Below, one piece after another: positions 10,596 through 21,916 of a stretch of DNA of 64,000 nucleotides (positions within the stretch are counted from its first letter, which is position 1; every line of letters starts with the position of its first letter). This DNA comes from Coprinellus micaceus (lineage: Eukaryota > Basidiomycota > Agaricomycetes > Agaricales > Psathyrellaceae): assembly GCA_951394405.1 (NCBI GenBank), contig OX596339.1:3224001-3288000 (forward strand), read 5' to 3'. The position numbers and the translations under genes are program-made. Under the pieces are notes generated by a model. It did no database searches. It saw only the letters and a list, made by a program, of their open reading frames with translations, and was not told the DNA's origin.

Positions 10596-11148
10596 GCAAA
10601 GAGGACCCCCTTATATGCCTAGTTAACCTCGATCTTTATGTGACGAAGATGAAGCCAAAATTGGCCCCACGTCCGAGCTTTATGCGCCGAAAACCAGCGA
10701 GATGGTCACTCACCTCCGATATTTTGCTTGACGATTTCCGGAGGGGGCTTGAACACCACTGATATTCATGCGCCGAAAGCTGGAGTACCTGGTGGGGTCG
10801 AGGAGGGCATGGGTGCTCGAAGGCTGGCCAATCGAGCCTTGAAATGGGTGCCAGCCAGTCGGAAGCAACTTGGTGGGCCCAATCTGCATGCCTCCGGTCA
10901 CCTTTTTCATCCAAACACCGGTTTCGGAACGCGAGTTCAAGAATTTGGAAGGTTAGTCTCCCTTCTACCTAACAGAATGGGACATGCGTCGCCAGCTACC
11001 AACGATCCACTATGCGACGAAAGTGGACCAGAATCAGGAGGTCCCGATACTTATGCGACGGAAACCCCACAGAGGGCCGTGACGAATTTCGACGTTTTCG
11101 GGACTTTAATATCGGGGTGGACTAGGCGTATAGGGGGGTCCTCTGCAA
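10596..11148. repeat. possible small element with inverted ends (MITE-like)
   Basis: The left end (about 10600-10636, AGAGGACCCCCTTATATGCC then TAGTTAACC) is largely complementary to the right end (about 11108-11143, which reverse-complements to AGAGGACCCCCCTATACGCC then TAGTCCACC). Between them the 12-base motif TATGCGCCGAAA or close variants occurs at about 10680, 10768, 11012 and 11052. There is no transposase frame. I could not identify clear target-site duplications, so this may be a decayed non-autonomous element or a chance hairpin. Confidence 0.35.
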
Positions 11149-11283
11149 AGGGAACTGCCGTGGGAATACCAATCCAATCGGCAGCACGGCAGAGATCCTG
11201 CCTCGGCGCTTATTCGTAAACTGGATGCGCCGGGACAAGGTGCAGGGTGAAAGGAAAACCACTACATTAGCACATCCCAGCCC

Positions 11284-12565
11284 TCAAGCGACAGTATCGT
11301 GCGGACGGGCGACTAGCTTAATCCCTGACACCTTACCTTCCTCCAAACGCTTGAACCCTTCCTGAATGCCATTCAAACCTCCTCGCAAGACCTCGACCCT
11401 GAGAGGCTGTAAAAGTAATTCAGTCATCGATCCTCGAAAGTGCGGCTGATATATAGCCACCTTAATATCGCCCCCCTCTACAAGTGGACCGATCTTTGCC
11501 CAAAGTTCTCGCATGAACGCAACGTGCTGTGGCAGCGTCTTGTTTGCGATGGGGAAAATGACCTTGATCCCCTCTTGAGCTGCCAGCGTTTCAACGTCCT
11601 TGTGGGGAGAGTGGATCACTAGGAGGTGACCACCCGGGGAAGAGACCTCAAGCCCGGCCTTCTGTGTCAATTCTGTCCCAATGGCATCAAAGACGACTTG
11701 GACTGCAACGCTGGTGATAGCCTGGATTTTGGTCTTCGTCAAAGGGGCAGAGCGATCGAGAACGTGTGTAGCTCCGAGTGACTTGAGATACTCCTCGTGC
11801 CGAAGAGAAGCGGTGGTGATAATCGGATTAAAGCCTGACAACTTTGCGAGCTGAATCGCTGCGCAGGTTTGGGTGAGAAAGCGAGATGTAGGGAAGGAAG
11901 GACAGTACGCACCGAATTGCCCAACAGACCCGGATCCGCCAATTACGATAACTGGCTGGCCCAGATACGCACCCCTCCCTTCGGGGGTGAGAACTGACTT
12001 GAGACCAATTCCGTGAGGATGTACTTGGTAGAATGCGATGAAAGCACTCCCGAGTGTCGCTGGTATAGTCGATGCCTCGTCGGGGGTCAGATTGGGTGGA
12101 ATCTGCGATAGTTGTTAGCCCACTCACGACTCCTAGGGGAAAGGTCACTTACTCTGGCAAGAGTCTTCACGTCGGCCAGAGTGTATTCCTGGAATCCGGC
12201 GTGTTTGCCTCCATCGTATGTGCCCATGAAGAATCTATCCGCGTTCTCCGTTACTCACCCGCCTTCCAGGGGTAGGAGCAGAAACCAGTGCAGACGTACA
12301 CTCTATCACCCACCCCGAGGCCCTCCACACCTTCACCCAACTTGACAATCTCGCCAGCGATGTCGACGCCGAGTACGGCAGGGAATGTTTCGACGACAAT
12401 GCCGTACTGCTGTATTTTCCAGTCGATAGGGTTCAAAGCGACTGCCTGGACCCTAACGAGGGCCTCGTCTGGTCCTGGGAGCGGAACGGGATGGTCAGAG
12501 GACAGCGCAAGATCTCCGAATTTGTGCTGGAGGAGCAAAGCTTTTTGGGTGGTAGGAACGCTCAT
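11284..12565 (-). CDS. medium-chain reductase D
   Basis: The most divergent member of the four-gene array. It starts MSVPTTQKALLLQHKFGDLA, with the GroES-like domain showing PLPGPDEALVRVQAVALN, PIDWKIQQYGIVVE and DIAGEIVKLGEGVEGLGVGD. The dinucleotide-binding exon has PVIVIGGSGSVGQF, followed by AIQLAKLSGFNPIITTAS, GATHVLDRSAPLTKTKIQ and SSPGGHLLVIHSPHKD. It ends with VEVLRGGLNGIQEGFKRL and KLVARPHDTVA. It lacks the PEAFWE segment found in A-C, which suggests an older split or a different substrate. A TATA motif (minus TATAAA) lies at 12618-12623. Confidence 0.87.
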
Positions 12566-12617
12566 AATCAGATGGCGAGAGGGTGTTACGAGTGAATGCC
12601 GCAGCGAGGCAGTTAGG

Positions 12618-12623
12618 TTTATA
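12618..12623 (-). promoter_or_regulatory. TATA box of reductase D
   Basis: The minus strand reads TATAAA 53 bases upstream of the ATG. Equivalent elements stand 55-95 bases upstream of reductases A (5784-5789), B (7501-7507) and C (9955-9960), so the core promoter type is shared by the array. Confidence 0.45.
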
Positions 12624-14150
12624 TCCTAATCCCAGGACCCGGCTTCATGGCACTGGCCGGTTTGGCGCACAAACTGGGCCTTCTGCCTGCGAAATGTCGA
12701 CATTGCTTCGTGGCTCAGTCAGCAATTAGTCAGCGACACGAAGAGGGAAAGGGTGAACGACAAGCTCCACGGAGCTACTAGTGATTTCTTGGATGGGGGA
12801 AGGTCCTCAACACTGTCGTTGGTCCTACATGTGACACCAAATCAGTTCTCTAAGCTCTGACAGGTTCTTAAACCCAGGCTTGGCCCCAATAGAGAACATT
12901 TCGCAGAGGCTCTGCACCCCATTACGCATCCACAATACGGCGCACTCCGCCTACGAAGTGCCAAAGGTCGCGCTCACCTCTATATCGACATTCCTAGGCG
13001 ATTCAGAGCATCCTTCTCACCACTCGAATGTACTACACTGCTTTCCTCCAACCTCCTCCAATCTCCTTCCACTCCTTCTCAGCACTTGTGTATGGACCGA
13101 AGCTCGAATTTCCGGTTCAAGCGTCGGCTAGATGAGCAAAAACGAAACCTCTACATAGGTCTGGTCACGATGAGGTGCGGCTTTACTGAGGGGTGATGGG
13201 TGACAATTCTGAGAACACCTTCGCGAGCTACATAGCCTGGGCCTGATCCCGACGGGCTTTCCTGAGCCTCCTCTCGAGAGCTCTGAGCCAGGTAGCGGGG
13301 GGTATGTGAAACGATAAAAGTACCCAGGTCGTAGTTAACATCCAAGTCGGAGTCCCCTAAAATCGCTTGTTTCGATCGTGGGAAGGAGCACAGCCGCACG
13401 TCGGCATTAATCCCGATGTGGCCTCGGCTGGGCGCCTATTCACTGCGAAATGCGCCAGAGGCTCCTGGATAGCGATCTCGGTCTGAGAAAACCCGCGTGC
13501 TACACAAAATATTTCCCAAACACTCAGCGTGCTTCCGCCCTACGGTAATTCTTCACCTGTAACGGAAATACTGTGGGTGGACTCTGAACATGGTACTGCG
13601 GGGTGGAAGTAGGATACACGAATACATTCGAGAAATAACGGGGCCCGTAGTCATAATATTTAGTACGAGGTGTGTGTGAGGGAGACATTTTAGTTCACCT
13701 TCGCCCCGGGAAGTTGCCCGCAACAGGTCCATCAAGCACGAACGATGAGAACTATTTAGAAGCTCAGAATGTTCGATGAACACCGTCACGCCCGAAGTTC
13801 AGCTGTGAAAGGAACAAAACTCCCCGATGATAATAGTAACTGGTCATTTAATCAATAGCCTCAATTCATTTCAGCTTCTCCTGGACAAATGTTGCGGGAA
13901 ATCCGAGGTAGCATATGACCTGGATAATCGAAGAGATTCCACCTCGATGCATCACATAGAGTCAAGGGATCGATTCGGCAAACATGTCCTCAGAATTCTC
14001 GGACGCGGCATCCCACAGAACTCTTCCTTTCTCCCGACTATATGTCGAGATAACTATACACCTCAAGGATCTCTCTCATTGCTGAGTAGACATAAAAGCA
14101 GGCAATTCGAGTGTACGAAAAGGTAGGAGTTGTCACCTCTACTTTTTAGC
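12624..14150. other. intergenic gap of about 1.5 kb, no gene recognised
   Basis: Open frames up to about 83 codons occur on both strands, but none has family motifs, conserved splice sites or a partner elsewhere in the window. It separates the reductase array from the plus-strand AA9 gene and presumably holds the latter's promoter. Confidence 0.4.
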
Positions 14151-15368
14151 ATGTTGCTCACACCGCTCCTCGTTCTCGCATATTTTTTGGTTGGCCAGAT
14201 TCTCGCTCATGGAGGCATCACCTCATACGTGATAGATGGTATAACGCATGGTTATCGCTACTGATTACGACTGGGGCTTACGATTGCCAATAGGGAAGCC
14301 ATATCCAGGTTGGCAACCGCTCGAGCCTGCCGAAGGACAGGCGTCTATTGCCAGGCCATACGGTAAGTACACCTCATCAGACTTTACAGCCAACTTCGCT
14401 AAGGTTTGAGACCCCTACTAGTCAACTTCAGTCCGTGAGTACACATCCAAGCGCCTTTAGCTTGGAATCTTGGTAATAATGCAACTCTTAGAATTGTCGA
14501 TACCGCTGATGTGGTGCGTGTCGGATATTATTTTGAGACTTATGTCCGACGCTGACCACAATGCTAGAACATGGCCTGCAACAACAACGGAGGGACTGCC
14601 TACCGAGGGGCAGCTGTCTGCACATGTTCGTAGCGGTAGTGTCATCACTGCCAAGTGGCAGTAAGTGATCATATACTTTAGATCTCGTGTCGATCGTCGG
14701 TTCACACATCTCCCGCAGACAGCAAAGCCACCCTCCTGGCCCAGTTCTGGTCTACATGGCGAAGTGTCATGGCTCCTGCACTAAGTCGAACGCCTCCGAG
14801 CTCCGCTGGTTCAAGATCGCGGAGGCAGGGCTCGTCTCAGGGAACTTAATGTGAGATTTCGCTAGCCTGCATGTCCGATCGTGACTCATGTCTGCTGCAG
14901 TAATGGAACATGGGGCGCGGGTATAATCAAGGAGAAGTTGGCGTACGACGTCACCATTCCTCACAACTTAGCTCGAGGCGAATACCTCATTAGGGTACGT
15001 CATGCGCCACTTCACCTAGCGGATTCCGTGTTCGCCAAGCTTCCCTTCACCCACCTCCACACCCCTCTCCTATAGCACGAGGTCATCACCATCCATATAA
15101 CGAGGTACCCACAGTTCTATCCTAACTGTGCTCAGCTCGTCGTCCATGCAAGAGGCGGAGTGAACCCTCCCAAGCGATTCCTCACCAAGTTCCCCGGCGC
15201 TTACTCTGCGGAGGATCCTGGACTTACTGTCGATATCTACACGGACGGTTCTACAACGACCTACGCAACTCCTGGACCTGGTAAGCACTATTATACAGCT
15301 TCAGATCGTTTAGCCAGTTACGTACCCCTCTTGCGATGGTAGCCGTCTGGAATGGCCAGCGCTTCTAG
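14151..15368 (+). pseudogene. AA9 lytic polysaccharide monooxygenase with apparent one-base frameshift
   Basis: The nine-exon layout mirrors the gene at 1046-2628. A signal peptide is followed by His1 in HGGITSYVIDG, then KPYPGWQPLEPAEGQASIAR, a small NFSP exon, IVDTADV, NMACNNNGGTAYRG, EGQLSAHVRSGSVITAKW, QQSHPPGPVLVYMAKCHGSC with the second His, NLINGTWGAGIIKEKLAYDV, HEVITIHITRYPQFYPNCAQ with the axial Tyr, and finally AVWNGQRF. There is no CBM1. Within exon 5 the CNNNGG part and the QLSAHV part are in different frames. The switch falls at a GGGG run (about 14607-14610), and one G fewer would restore the frame seen in the paralogue. Everything else, including all splice sites, is intact. 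This is therefore either a very young pseudogene or a sequence error. Confidence 0.8.
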
Positions 15369-15861
15369 CCCCGAATCAACACCAGTGCGATTTTGAAAAT
15401 ATACCCCTGCCTTCGCCTTAACCCCGATGTATACCACCCTCGTCCTATCCACGTTGGACTTAGCAGCTTTGGAACCAACGAACCGACGCGCAGTTATGTA
15501 AAAGTAGTGGGTCTGGAATGACGGTCTCGTATCCGGCCCCGGCTGTACATGAACTCAGTCTATGGTATGGAAGGAATTTTAAGGAAGAGATTAGCATGCG
15601 GTCGCATCGTCCATCGAACGTGCCATCATGATAGCGACTCAGGGAAGCAACAAATCCAATGGGTTTAAATTTCTACGTGCATTGGCCATTGGCCGTCGAA
15701 GTCGGCGAATTCAAATCGGCTTGGGCCAAAGCTTCCACTGATCGAGGCCGAAGAGCCCGCCGTGGGTGCAAGCGTAAGAATACATAAGAGCCGGGTCATC
15801 ATGTGGGCAAGTGTCTCGAATACTACTGAAAGGCTGCATTCTCCACTCTCGTATCGCTGTC
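15369..15861. other. intergenic between AA9 and hydrolase 1
   Basis: Contains the AA9 3' flank and the promoter of the next gene. No third gene was seen. Confidence 0.45.
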
Positions 15862-16905
15862 ATGGCCCTCTCTTCTGACACTATCCGCGAAGGTTTCGTC
15901 GACTTCGAAGTGAAGTCGATCTCCAAGGTCTGTCAGACGTACTACAAAGTCATCGGGGACCTCAAGCCTGGAGTCTGCCCACTCATCGCACTGCACGGAG
16001 GCCCAGGAGCTAGCCACGACTACCTCGAGATCCTCGCGGATGTCACCAGAGGACGCCCGGGTCCCCTCATCATCTACGACCAGATCGGCAACGCTCAATC
16101 GACACACCTTCCAGAGAAGATGGGAGACAGGGAATTCTGGAGCGTCCAACTCTTCGTAGATGAGCTCAACAACCTCACGACCAAGTTGGGCATTGATGAA
16201 TACGACCTCCTCGGACACTCGTGGGGAGGCATGCTCGCGGCAGAGGTCGGTATTCGCCAACCCACAGGCCTCAAGAAGCTGGTGCTAGCGTCGTCGCCCG
16301 CATCGATGGTGTTGTTTGTCGAGGCTCAGAATGTCTTCAGATCCAAGTTGCCGGAGGATATCCAGAAGGTGTTGGACAAGTACGAGGAGGATGGAATCGA
16401 CACCCCAGAGTACCAGGCGGCTGTCCAGTTCTTCTACGCTCGCCACGTGTGCTTGATCGACCCCATGCCGGAGGGACTCGCCAAAGGTTTTGGGTGGATC
16501 GAAAAGGACCCAACTGTGTATCTAACGATGTGAGTGTATCAATAGGGTGGGCTTATAGCTTGAAGTGCAGAACGCTGACGTTCAATGCAGGAACGGCCCT
16601 TCAGAGTTCAACATTACAGGATCACTGAAGACCTGGTCGGTCATCGACAAGCTAGACGCAATCAACGTTCCAACCTTGATCACGAATGGTGATCAGGATG
16701 AAGTAGCTGATTCTGTTCTGGCCCCTTTCGTCGACAAGATTGCGGGTGCCAAGTGGGTCAAGTTCCAGGTATGTCGTTATCGGCGAGCCTATTTATGCTT
16801 GTGCGGGCTGACAAGCATCACTTCGGCCAGAACGCGAGTCATGTGGCCCACTATGAAGCGAGGGAGGAGTTTATGCGCACCGTCAGGGATTTCCTCTACA
16901 ATTAG
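15862..16905 (+). CDS. proline iminopeptidase-like S33 hydrolase 1
   Basis: Alpha/beta-hydrolase of peptidase family S33, expected to release N-terminal residues from peptides or hydrolyse amino acid amides in the cytosol. It starts MALSSDTIREGFVDFEV at the first in-frame ATG. The oxyanion-hole motif is ALHGGPG, followed by LIIYDQIGNAQSTHLPEK. The nucleophile elbow is GHSWGG. The acid is in TLITNGDQDEVADS and the catalytic His in NASHVAHYE near the end. Three exons join after DPTVYLTM and after WVKFQ; the same two introns occur in all five paralogues of the window. The cap region between the elbow and the acid is alpha-helical in character. No signal peptide is seen. It stands alone on this side of the DUF7918 array. 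Confidence 0.9.
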
Positions 16906-17157
16906 AGCTATTTTCATTCATGATAAGGCCTTCACAAACTGCGCATTCGGTTGATTGTATAATTAGTGACCGGGAAGGGGTTTGGGAGTGAACAGACAGA
17001 ACTCGGAGCAAATCGCAATTGACTGGAAGGACATCAATCTTGCAGAGGCGAAAGTATCCGGAACCCTCCTCTCGCGCAACCGTAAGGGTCATCATCGGAT
17101 TTGTCGGTCGACGATGGCGTCTCCCTCACCCGCCTCCAAGTCTAGAAGCAAAGGGGT

Positions 17158-18247
17158 TCAGGTCAGAACCTCACAGGGCGGACATGTTGAAGCGCCTACC
17201 TTTTCCTCCAGTTCATCTTCCAGTTTGGGCTCGTGTGCTCTCTTAGATTTCTTGGCCTTGGCTTTGGGCAACTGGTCCTCGCCACACTCATTCCCATGAC
17301 CTTTCCTTTTCTTTCGAGGCGGCCTCGGGGAACCTTCCTCGACAATGATGGGGGTCAAACTCCTGGCGTCGGGAGTTGCGATTTCCTTCGCCATGAGGAC
17401 ATCTGCAACAGTTGCTTACTTGATGAGCGAGTCGAGGTCGGAAGCTAGAGTGGCATACCCATCGTTCGATATTTGAAGACAAACGTGCACACATTTTTCA
17501 CTCCGCGGGCGACGAAGTTCTTTGGGGGAGCGCCGTTGTGCACTTTCGCCTCTCCGAATCTGATACCCGAGGTCAGTAAATGCGGACGTACCATTCGACT
17601 ATACGTACTTGACGCACGTCGCGAGCGCCTTCTTCGACCGCTCATGGACCCGAACCTCGTCATTGAACCTCCCTCCTTCCTTCGGAACGACAGGGACGAA
17701 CCTCTCCACTGACTGCACCGCCACTTGTATCTCGCCAAGATGCTCGTTGGTTCGATAGAGGTAATCGTCGTCGTCTAACGTGGCCGAGTCATGGCCGAGT
17801 GCGTTTGAAGTCAGTTCTCGAGGCTGGGTAGGTCACGAGCCCATGACATACCTGTCAGCTGCAAGGCACCAAACTGGAATGCCCGAGTACACGTTCTCGC
17901 TGCGTCCGCCCATTGGTCAGAGAAGCATCGGGTGGGCACCGGCGTGTACTGTTGGAAGACGTTCCCTCGAAGGAGGGTATCAGCGCCATCCAACCGGACC
18001 CGTACTTTGTGACTCATGCACTGAAGGTCGCGTTCTGGTATAGTTACACAAATTGTAAACTCCTGCATAAGAGAGTGGTGTCAGCGTTAACTTTAGCCAG
18101 TCACGCGCCAGCTGAACGCACCTTTCCTATTTCGCATGGGATCCAGCAAGTCACCCCAGTTTCATCGTCCAGCGCGTCAATTCCGTATTCTCGCACTGTG
18201 TACCCGTGCACCTCTATCCATGCTTTGAATCCTTCAAGCGCAGGCAT
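17158..18247 (-). CDS. DUF7918 protein, copy 1 (divergent, C-terminus lost)
   Basis: Uncharacterised basidiomycete family. The N-terminus MPALEGFKAWIEVHGYTVRE and GVTCWIPCEIGK matches the other three copies, as do EFTICVTIPERD, FQFGALQLTG and DDDDYLYRTNEHLGEIQVAV. Next come VRVHERSKKALATCVK, FGEAKVHNGA, FVFKYRTMG and DVLMAKEIATPDA. The tail is strongly basic (PPRKKRKGHG, KAKAKKSKR), so nuclear import is likely. Unlike copies 2-4 I find no coiled-coil exon and no terminal IDLT sequence; the frame stops at 17158 or continues across an intron into an unrelated tail. A TATA box (minus TATAAAAG) lies at 18352-18359. The gene structure is credible, but function is unknown and the C-terminus uncertain. 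Confidence 0.75.
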
Positions 18248-18755
18248 ATTGCGTTCGGAACCAAGGTGATGGGAGGCAAGTGCCGGGAAAACGAGATTGA
18301 GCGCCCAAGAAAGAGGGTGCTGTGACAAGGCGACGTACACCGCCGGTAACGCTTTTATACGGGGTCCAGGGCAAACAAGGTACCGTGAGTACGTACAGTA
18401 ATCTGAATGAAATTAAGCTCAAGGTTGCTACTCCAAGTCACATTGCAATCACGCGTTGACCACATTTGGCTGAAGCGTCGATTAAGCGCCCACGAGGCGT
18501 GACCCGATCGCGGTTCGTTCGGTGGGGTTGATAAGGGCATATTGGAGGATTCTGGGCGGTATGGGGGCTCTGGGTTGTACCACACCCTCTGCGGGAGAGA
18601 ATCCATCCTTTCGTGAGGCGTACACAAGGAGGGAGCTGGGGAGAGCACACGAGCAGCAGCCTTTCTCAAACGAAGGAACCATGGGGAAATGCCCCCTGGG
18701 GCGTGGTACATCTGGGGGTGTCTGAGAAAAAGGTCACCAACCGCACCAATAGATC
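18248..18755. other. intergenic between DUF7918 copies 1 and 2
   Basis: Holds the promoter of copy 1, with TATAAAAG (minus) at 18352-18359, about 105 bases upstream of its ATG, and two near copies of the dispersed 12-mer at 18297-18308 and 18482-18493. No gene was seen. Confidence 0.5.
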
Positions 18756-20150
18756 TCAGGTTAGGTCAATAATTTCCCCTGGTACGAAGGGTTCAACCTT
18801 CGGTTCTTTCTTAACCCGCTTGGTCGTTTGCGAAGAGCCCTCCCCAATGCGTGCTCGCTTCTTGGACTCCAAAGCTTCGATCTGGGCCTACATTTTAGCC
18901 AAATTCAAGCGGTGAGCCTGTAATAGTATCACCGGAGCGAAAGAGCACCCTCACATTCAAATCGTGCATTTCTTGAAGTGCAGCCACGCGTGCCTTAGGG
19001 GGGCGATCAACATGAACGCAGCAAATTGGGATGAGGCGCGTTTGGGACCTACTTTTAGTCGTCGTATCTGTGCTTCGTCCTGAGCGTCGTCATCGAAGTC
19101 CAGGTCGATGGTTTCTTTCTTGACACGCTGTGTGAGCACATCGGCCACGCCAGGTGAGGCCGTTCTTCGAGCAGTGGCGGGAACGGGGGACTGCTGAGGC
19201 GGAACGTGTGCTGGAGCTGGCACCAGTCTGGGAGCGATGCCGTCTGCGATGAGGATGTCTGTTGCACCTTCAGTAGCCTTTCCGTGTGGTTGTGGCAAGA
19301 AACTCGAAGGTACAGGCCCATTTGACGATATTTGAATATCACGGTCCCAGAAACTACGGTATCGAGGGCGACATCGACCATGATATCTTTCCCTTCCCCT
19401 TTGCCGGCAGGCCCTGGTTGAGGCCGGAGCTCCCCAAACCTGTAGACAAACGCAATGAGCTTCGGAAGGGATCGCATAGGGAAATTTCGGGAGGCCACAC
19501 ACTGTACACAGTTCGTAAGGCCTTTCTTTGCCTCTTCGTGAACCACAGTTTCTCCGGTGTGTGCCGAACTTTGATCCTTCCCGCCTTTCGCAATGGGAGG
19601 TGCTTTCTTGACGCGCTTCTCCTCCTTGAAGGTTTCAATGGTCACGACAAGTTCCCCCAAACTCGATACGTCACCCATATGCGAATCGTCGTCTGGAAGA
19701 TGTCTCAGCTCGTTTACCTTTGCGGATAGTAAGAGAGACTCACTGACCCGTAATTTTGACATTAGCGAATCGGAAGGGTCGTAGCCCTGTTTCCTCGTGT
19801 TGGCCTTTAAAGTACCTCGGCTTTGAGTTGTCACAGTAAACGTTCTTCCTAATAGTTCTATTCGGAAGTGCTGCGTAGCTTCGGACGCCTTTTCCGTCCA
19901 GACGAAGCTTGAAACGGTAGTTCGCTTCTCGAGGTATGACTTCCTCCAAGCTCACGCCGAATCTAAACTCCTAAAAGGTTCTTCAGTGTGACACCCTCGC
20001 CCAAACCTTGGAATCTCGACGCACCTTACCGGTTTGACAAGGCACCCAACATGTTACCACCTTCGCGTTCTCGTCATGCTCAACTCCAAACTCCTGCAAC
20101 CTCTCACCATCGATCTCCACCCAGACTGAAGCGCCCGCAAGATCTGGCAT
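18756..20150 (-). CDS. DUF7918 protein, copy 2
   Basis: It starts MPDLAGASVWVEIDGERLQE and continues VVTCWVPCQTGK, EFRFGVSLEEVIPREANYRF, PRYFKGQHEETGLRPFRF, DDDSHMGDVSSLGELVVTIE, VVHEEAKKGLTNCVQ and VIFKYRQMG. After this conserved body come TDILIADGIAPRL, the PsiKxE-type site VKKETIDLDFDDD, a 39-nt exon (ARVAALQEMHDLN), the coiled-coil/basic segment AQIEALESKKRAR and KRVKKEPKVE. The protein ends PGEIIDLT. The terminal IIDLT resembles a SUMO-interacting motif and VKKE fits the sumoylation consensus. The function of the family is unknown; a nuclear location is inferred from the basic patches. Confidence 0.85.
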
Positions 20151-20523
20151 GATTCCTTAATCAGGGAACGTCGGCGTTAGTAGGATGAGGCTTTGTGAGC
20201 AGGGAGGACGCGTCCCGCGCTAGAACATCGCGGTTCAAGTTCAAGGTTAGGGGAGTCTGCTAATGGAGGTGGGAAAGAGAAGATGTCGAACCCTGGGAAA
20301 GAATTTCGGTAATTGGCGGCAGGCCCTGATTGGCTGAAGTCGCAGGGCTCGGGCGCTAATTCGATGGCCGGTTCAATGCACTTCACCAGTGCGCTCACTT
20401 AACGTGATCTGCCCAGACAAGGCACGCAAGTATCGGGGGGTCAAACTAGCTTCCGCGAGCAGGGTATATTAGAGGGATGTCAGACTGGAACCGCAAAATA
20501 GTGGATGACTGCACCAATTGACC
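20151..20523. other. intergenic between DUF7918 copies 2 and 3
   Basis: Promoter of copy 2 and 3' flank of copy 3. No other feature was recognised. Confidence 0.45.
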
Positions 20524-21916
20524 CTATGTCAAGTCAATAACCTCCCCTGCCCACGGAGGGGGTTCAGTTTTGGGTTCCCGCTTGACTCTCTTTTCGCGAC
20601 TCGTCAGTTCCTCCCCTCCCCTGGTTCGCTTCTTGGACTCCAGTGTCTCTATTTCAGCCTACAATAAAGAAGGGGTCATGAGACCCAGTAAATCAGGGCA
20701 ACGGCAGCCCGAGTGAGTATGCCATGGCTTACTTTGACTTCGCTTAATTCTTGGAGGGCAGCGGCTCGGGCCTGATTTAAATAAAAGAAGATTGTCAAAG
20801 GGAGGACGATTCAGCAAAAACGGGGGGAAGTACCTTAAGTCGCTTCAATTTCACGTCATCGCTCAAGCCAGTGGCTTCTTCCTTCACGTATTGGACGCCC
20901 TCGCCATTCTGAGAGGGTGTGCCCTCGTGAGCAATGCTAGACGAAGAGGATCGTGGATTTATGGAAGGCGCTGCCGCAGTAGTCGGCCTTGGAGCGATCC
21001 CATCCGCAACAAGGACGTCTATTCCACAGGGGTTTGGTTGGATAATGGTCAGCGGAGTTGGTAGTTGAGAATTCGAAACCCAATTCTCACTGACCAATTT
21101 GACGATATTTGAAGACTACCGTCCCAACTTTTTCTAAACCCTCTACAAGCCATTGCGTAGTCTTCGCTTTCCCCTTCATCTGGCTGGCAGATGACTTGGG
21201 CGCCAAAGGACGCAGTTCGCCGAACCTGAACGGAAATCGCGTCAATCGGAAACAATTGGCTAGAAATTTGAAAAACGAGCCCACTGCACACAGCTTGTCA
21301 AACCCTTCTTCGCTCTTTCGTGGACAACGGTATCGCCAAGCGACACGGTCTTGACCTTTCCCTTCCCAGCCCGAGTGATCCTTTCCTCCCTCAAGCCCTT
21401 ATAGGTAGAGACTTCGACCACAAGGTCCCCGAGATTGGAGACGTCGCTCATGTGCGAATCGTCATCTGAGGATACGCGCTGTCACCAATGGCTCAAGTGC
21501 ATACATAGGAGGTCAGAGGCACGAACCGGTCAGCCTAACCGATGCAAATTGGAACGGTCGAAGTCCCCTCTCCTCTTTCTGCCCTTCGAAATAGGTTGGA
21601 TTCCCAGGTGAACAGTCCTCCGTCTTCCGTATCGACCGTTTTGGTAATGCTTTGCCATGAATTTCCGTTCCGTCGAGGCAGAAGGAGAAGCGATAGTGAA
21701 GTTCACGCGGTGCGGGAAGGCTAACACCAAAACGAAATTCCTAGAAGAGGTCCGGCTCAAAATAAAGGTTCGAAGAGTGCATATTCACACCTTCCCCGTC
21801 TGGCAAGGCACCCAACATGTTACGGTCTTCTTGCTCTCGTCACGTTCGACCCCGAACTCTTCCAGTCTAACGCCATCGATTTCGAGCCACACTGATGCTC
21901 CTGGGATTTCAGGCAT
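20524..21916 (-). CDS. DUF7918 protein, copy 3
   Basis: It starts MPEIPGASVWLEIDGVRLEE, chosen because it aligns with the starts of copies 2 and 4. It continues TVTCWVPCQTGK, EFRFGVSLPAPRELHYRFSF, TYFEGQKEERGLRPFQF, DDSHMSDVSNLGDLVVEV, VVHERAKKGLTSCVQ, FGELRPLAP and VVFKYRQIG. The C-terminal module is IDVLVADGIAPRP, then YVKEEATGLSDD with a PsiKxE site, the 39-nt exon ARAAALQELSEVK, then AEIETLESKKRTR, EKRVKREPKTE and a terminal AGEVIDLT. Exon boundaries are shared with copy 2. Sequence and splice sites are intact. The likely role is unknown; the SUMO link is inferred from motifs only. Confidence 0.85.

Noticed and set aside
12880..13131. 83-codon plus-strand frame as a small gene
   Set aside because: No motifs, no homologue in the window and a composition like non-coding spacer.
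14500..14650. Alternative splicing to explain the AA9 frame change
   Set aside because: No GT-AG pair between the two frame segments keeps both conserved motifs, and a one-base change in the G run explains it fully.
15823..16260. Long open frame antisense to hydrolase 1 (and similar ones at 25325-25624 and 35157-35588)
   Set aside because: They mirror strongly coding exons of S33 hydrolases, have no family motifs and arise from codon bias on the opposite strand.
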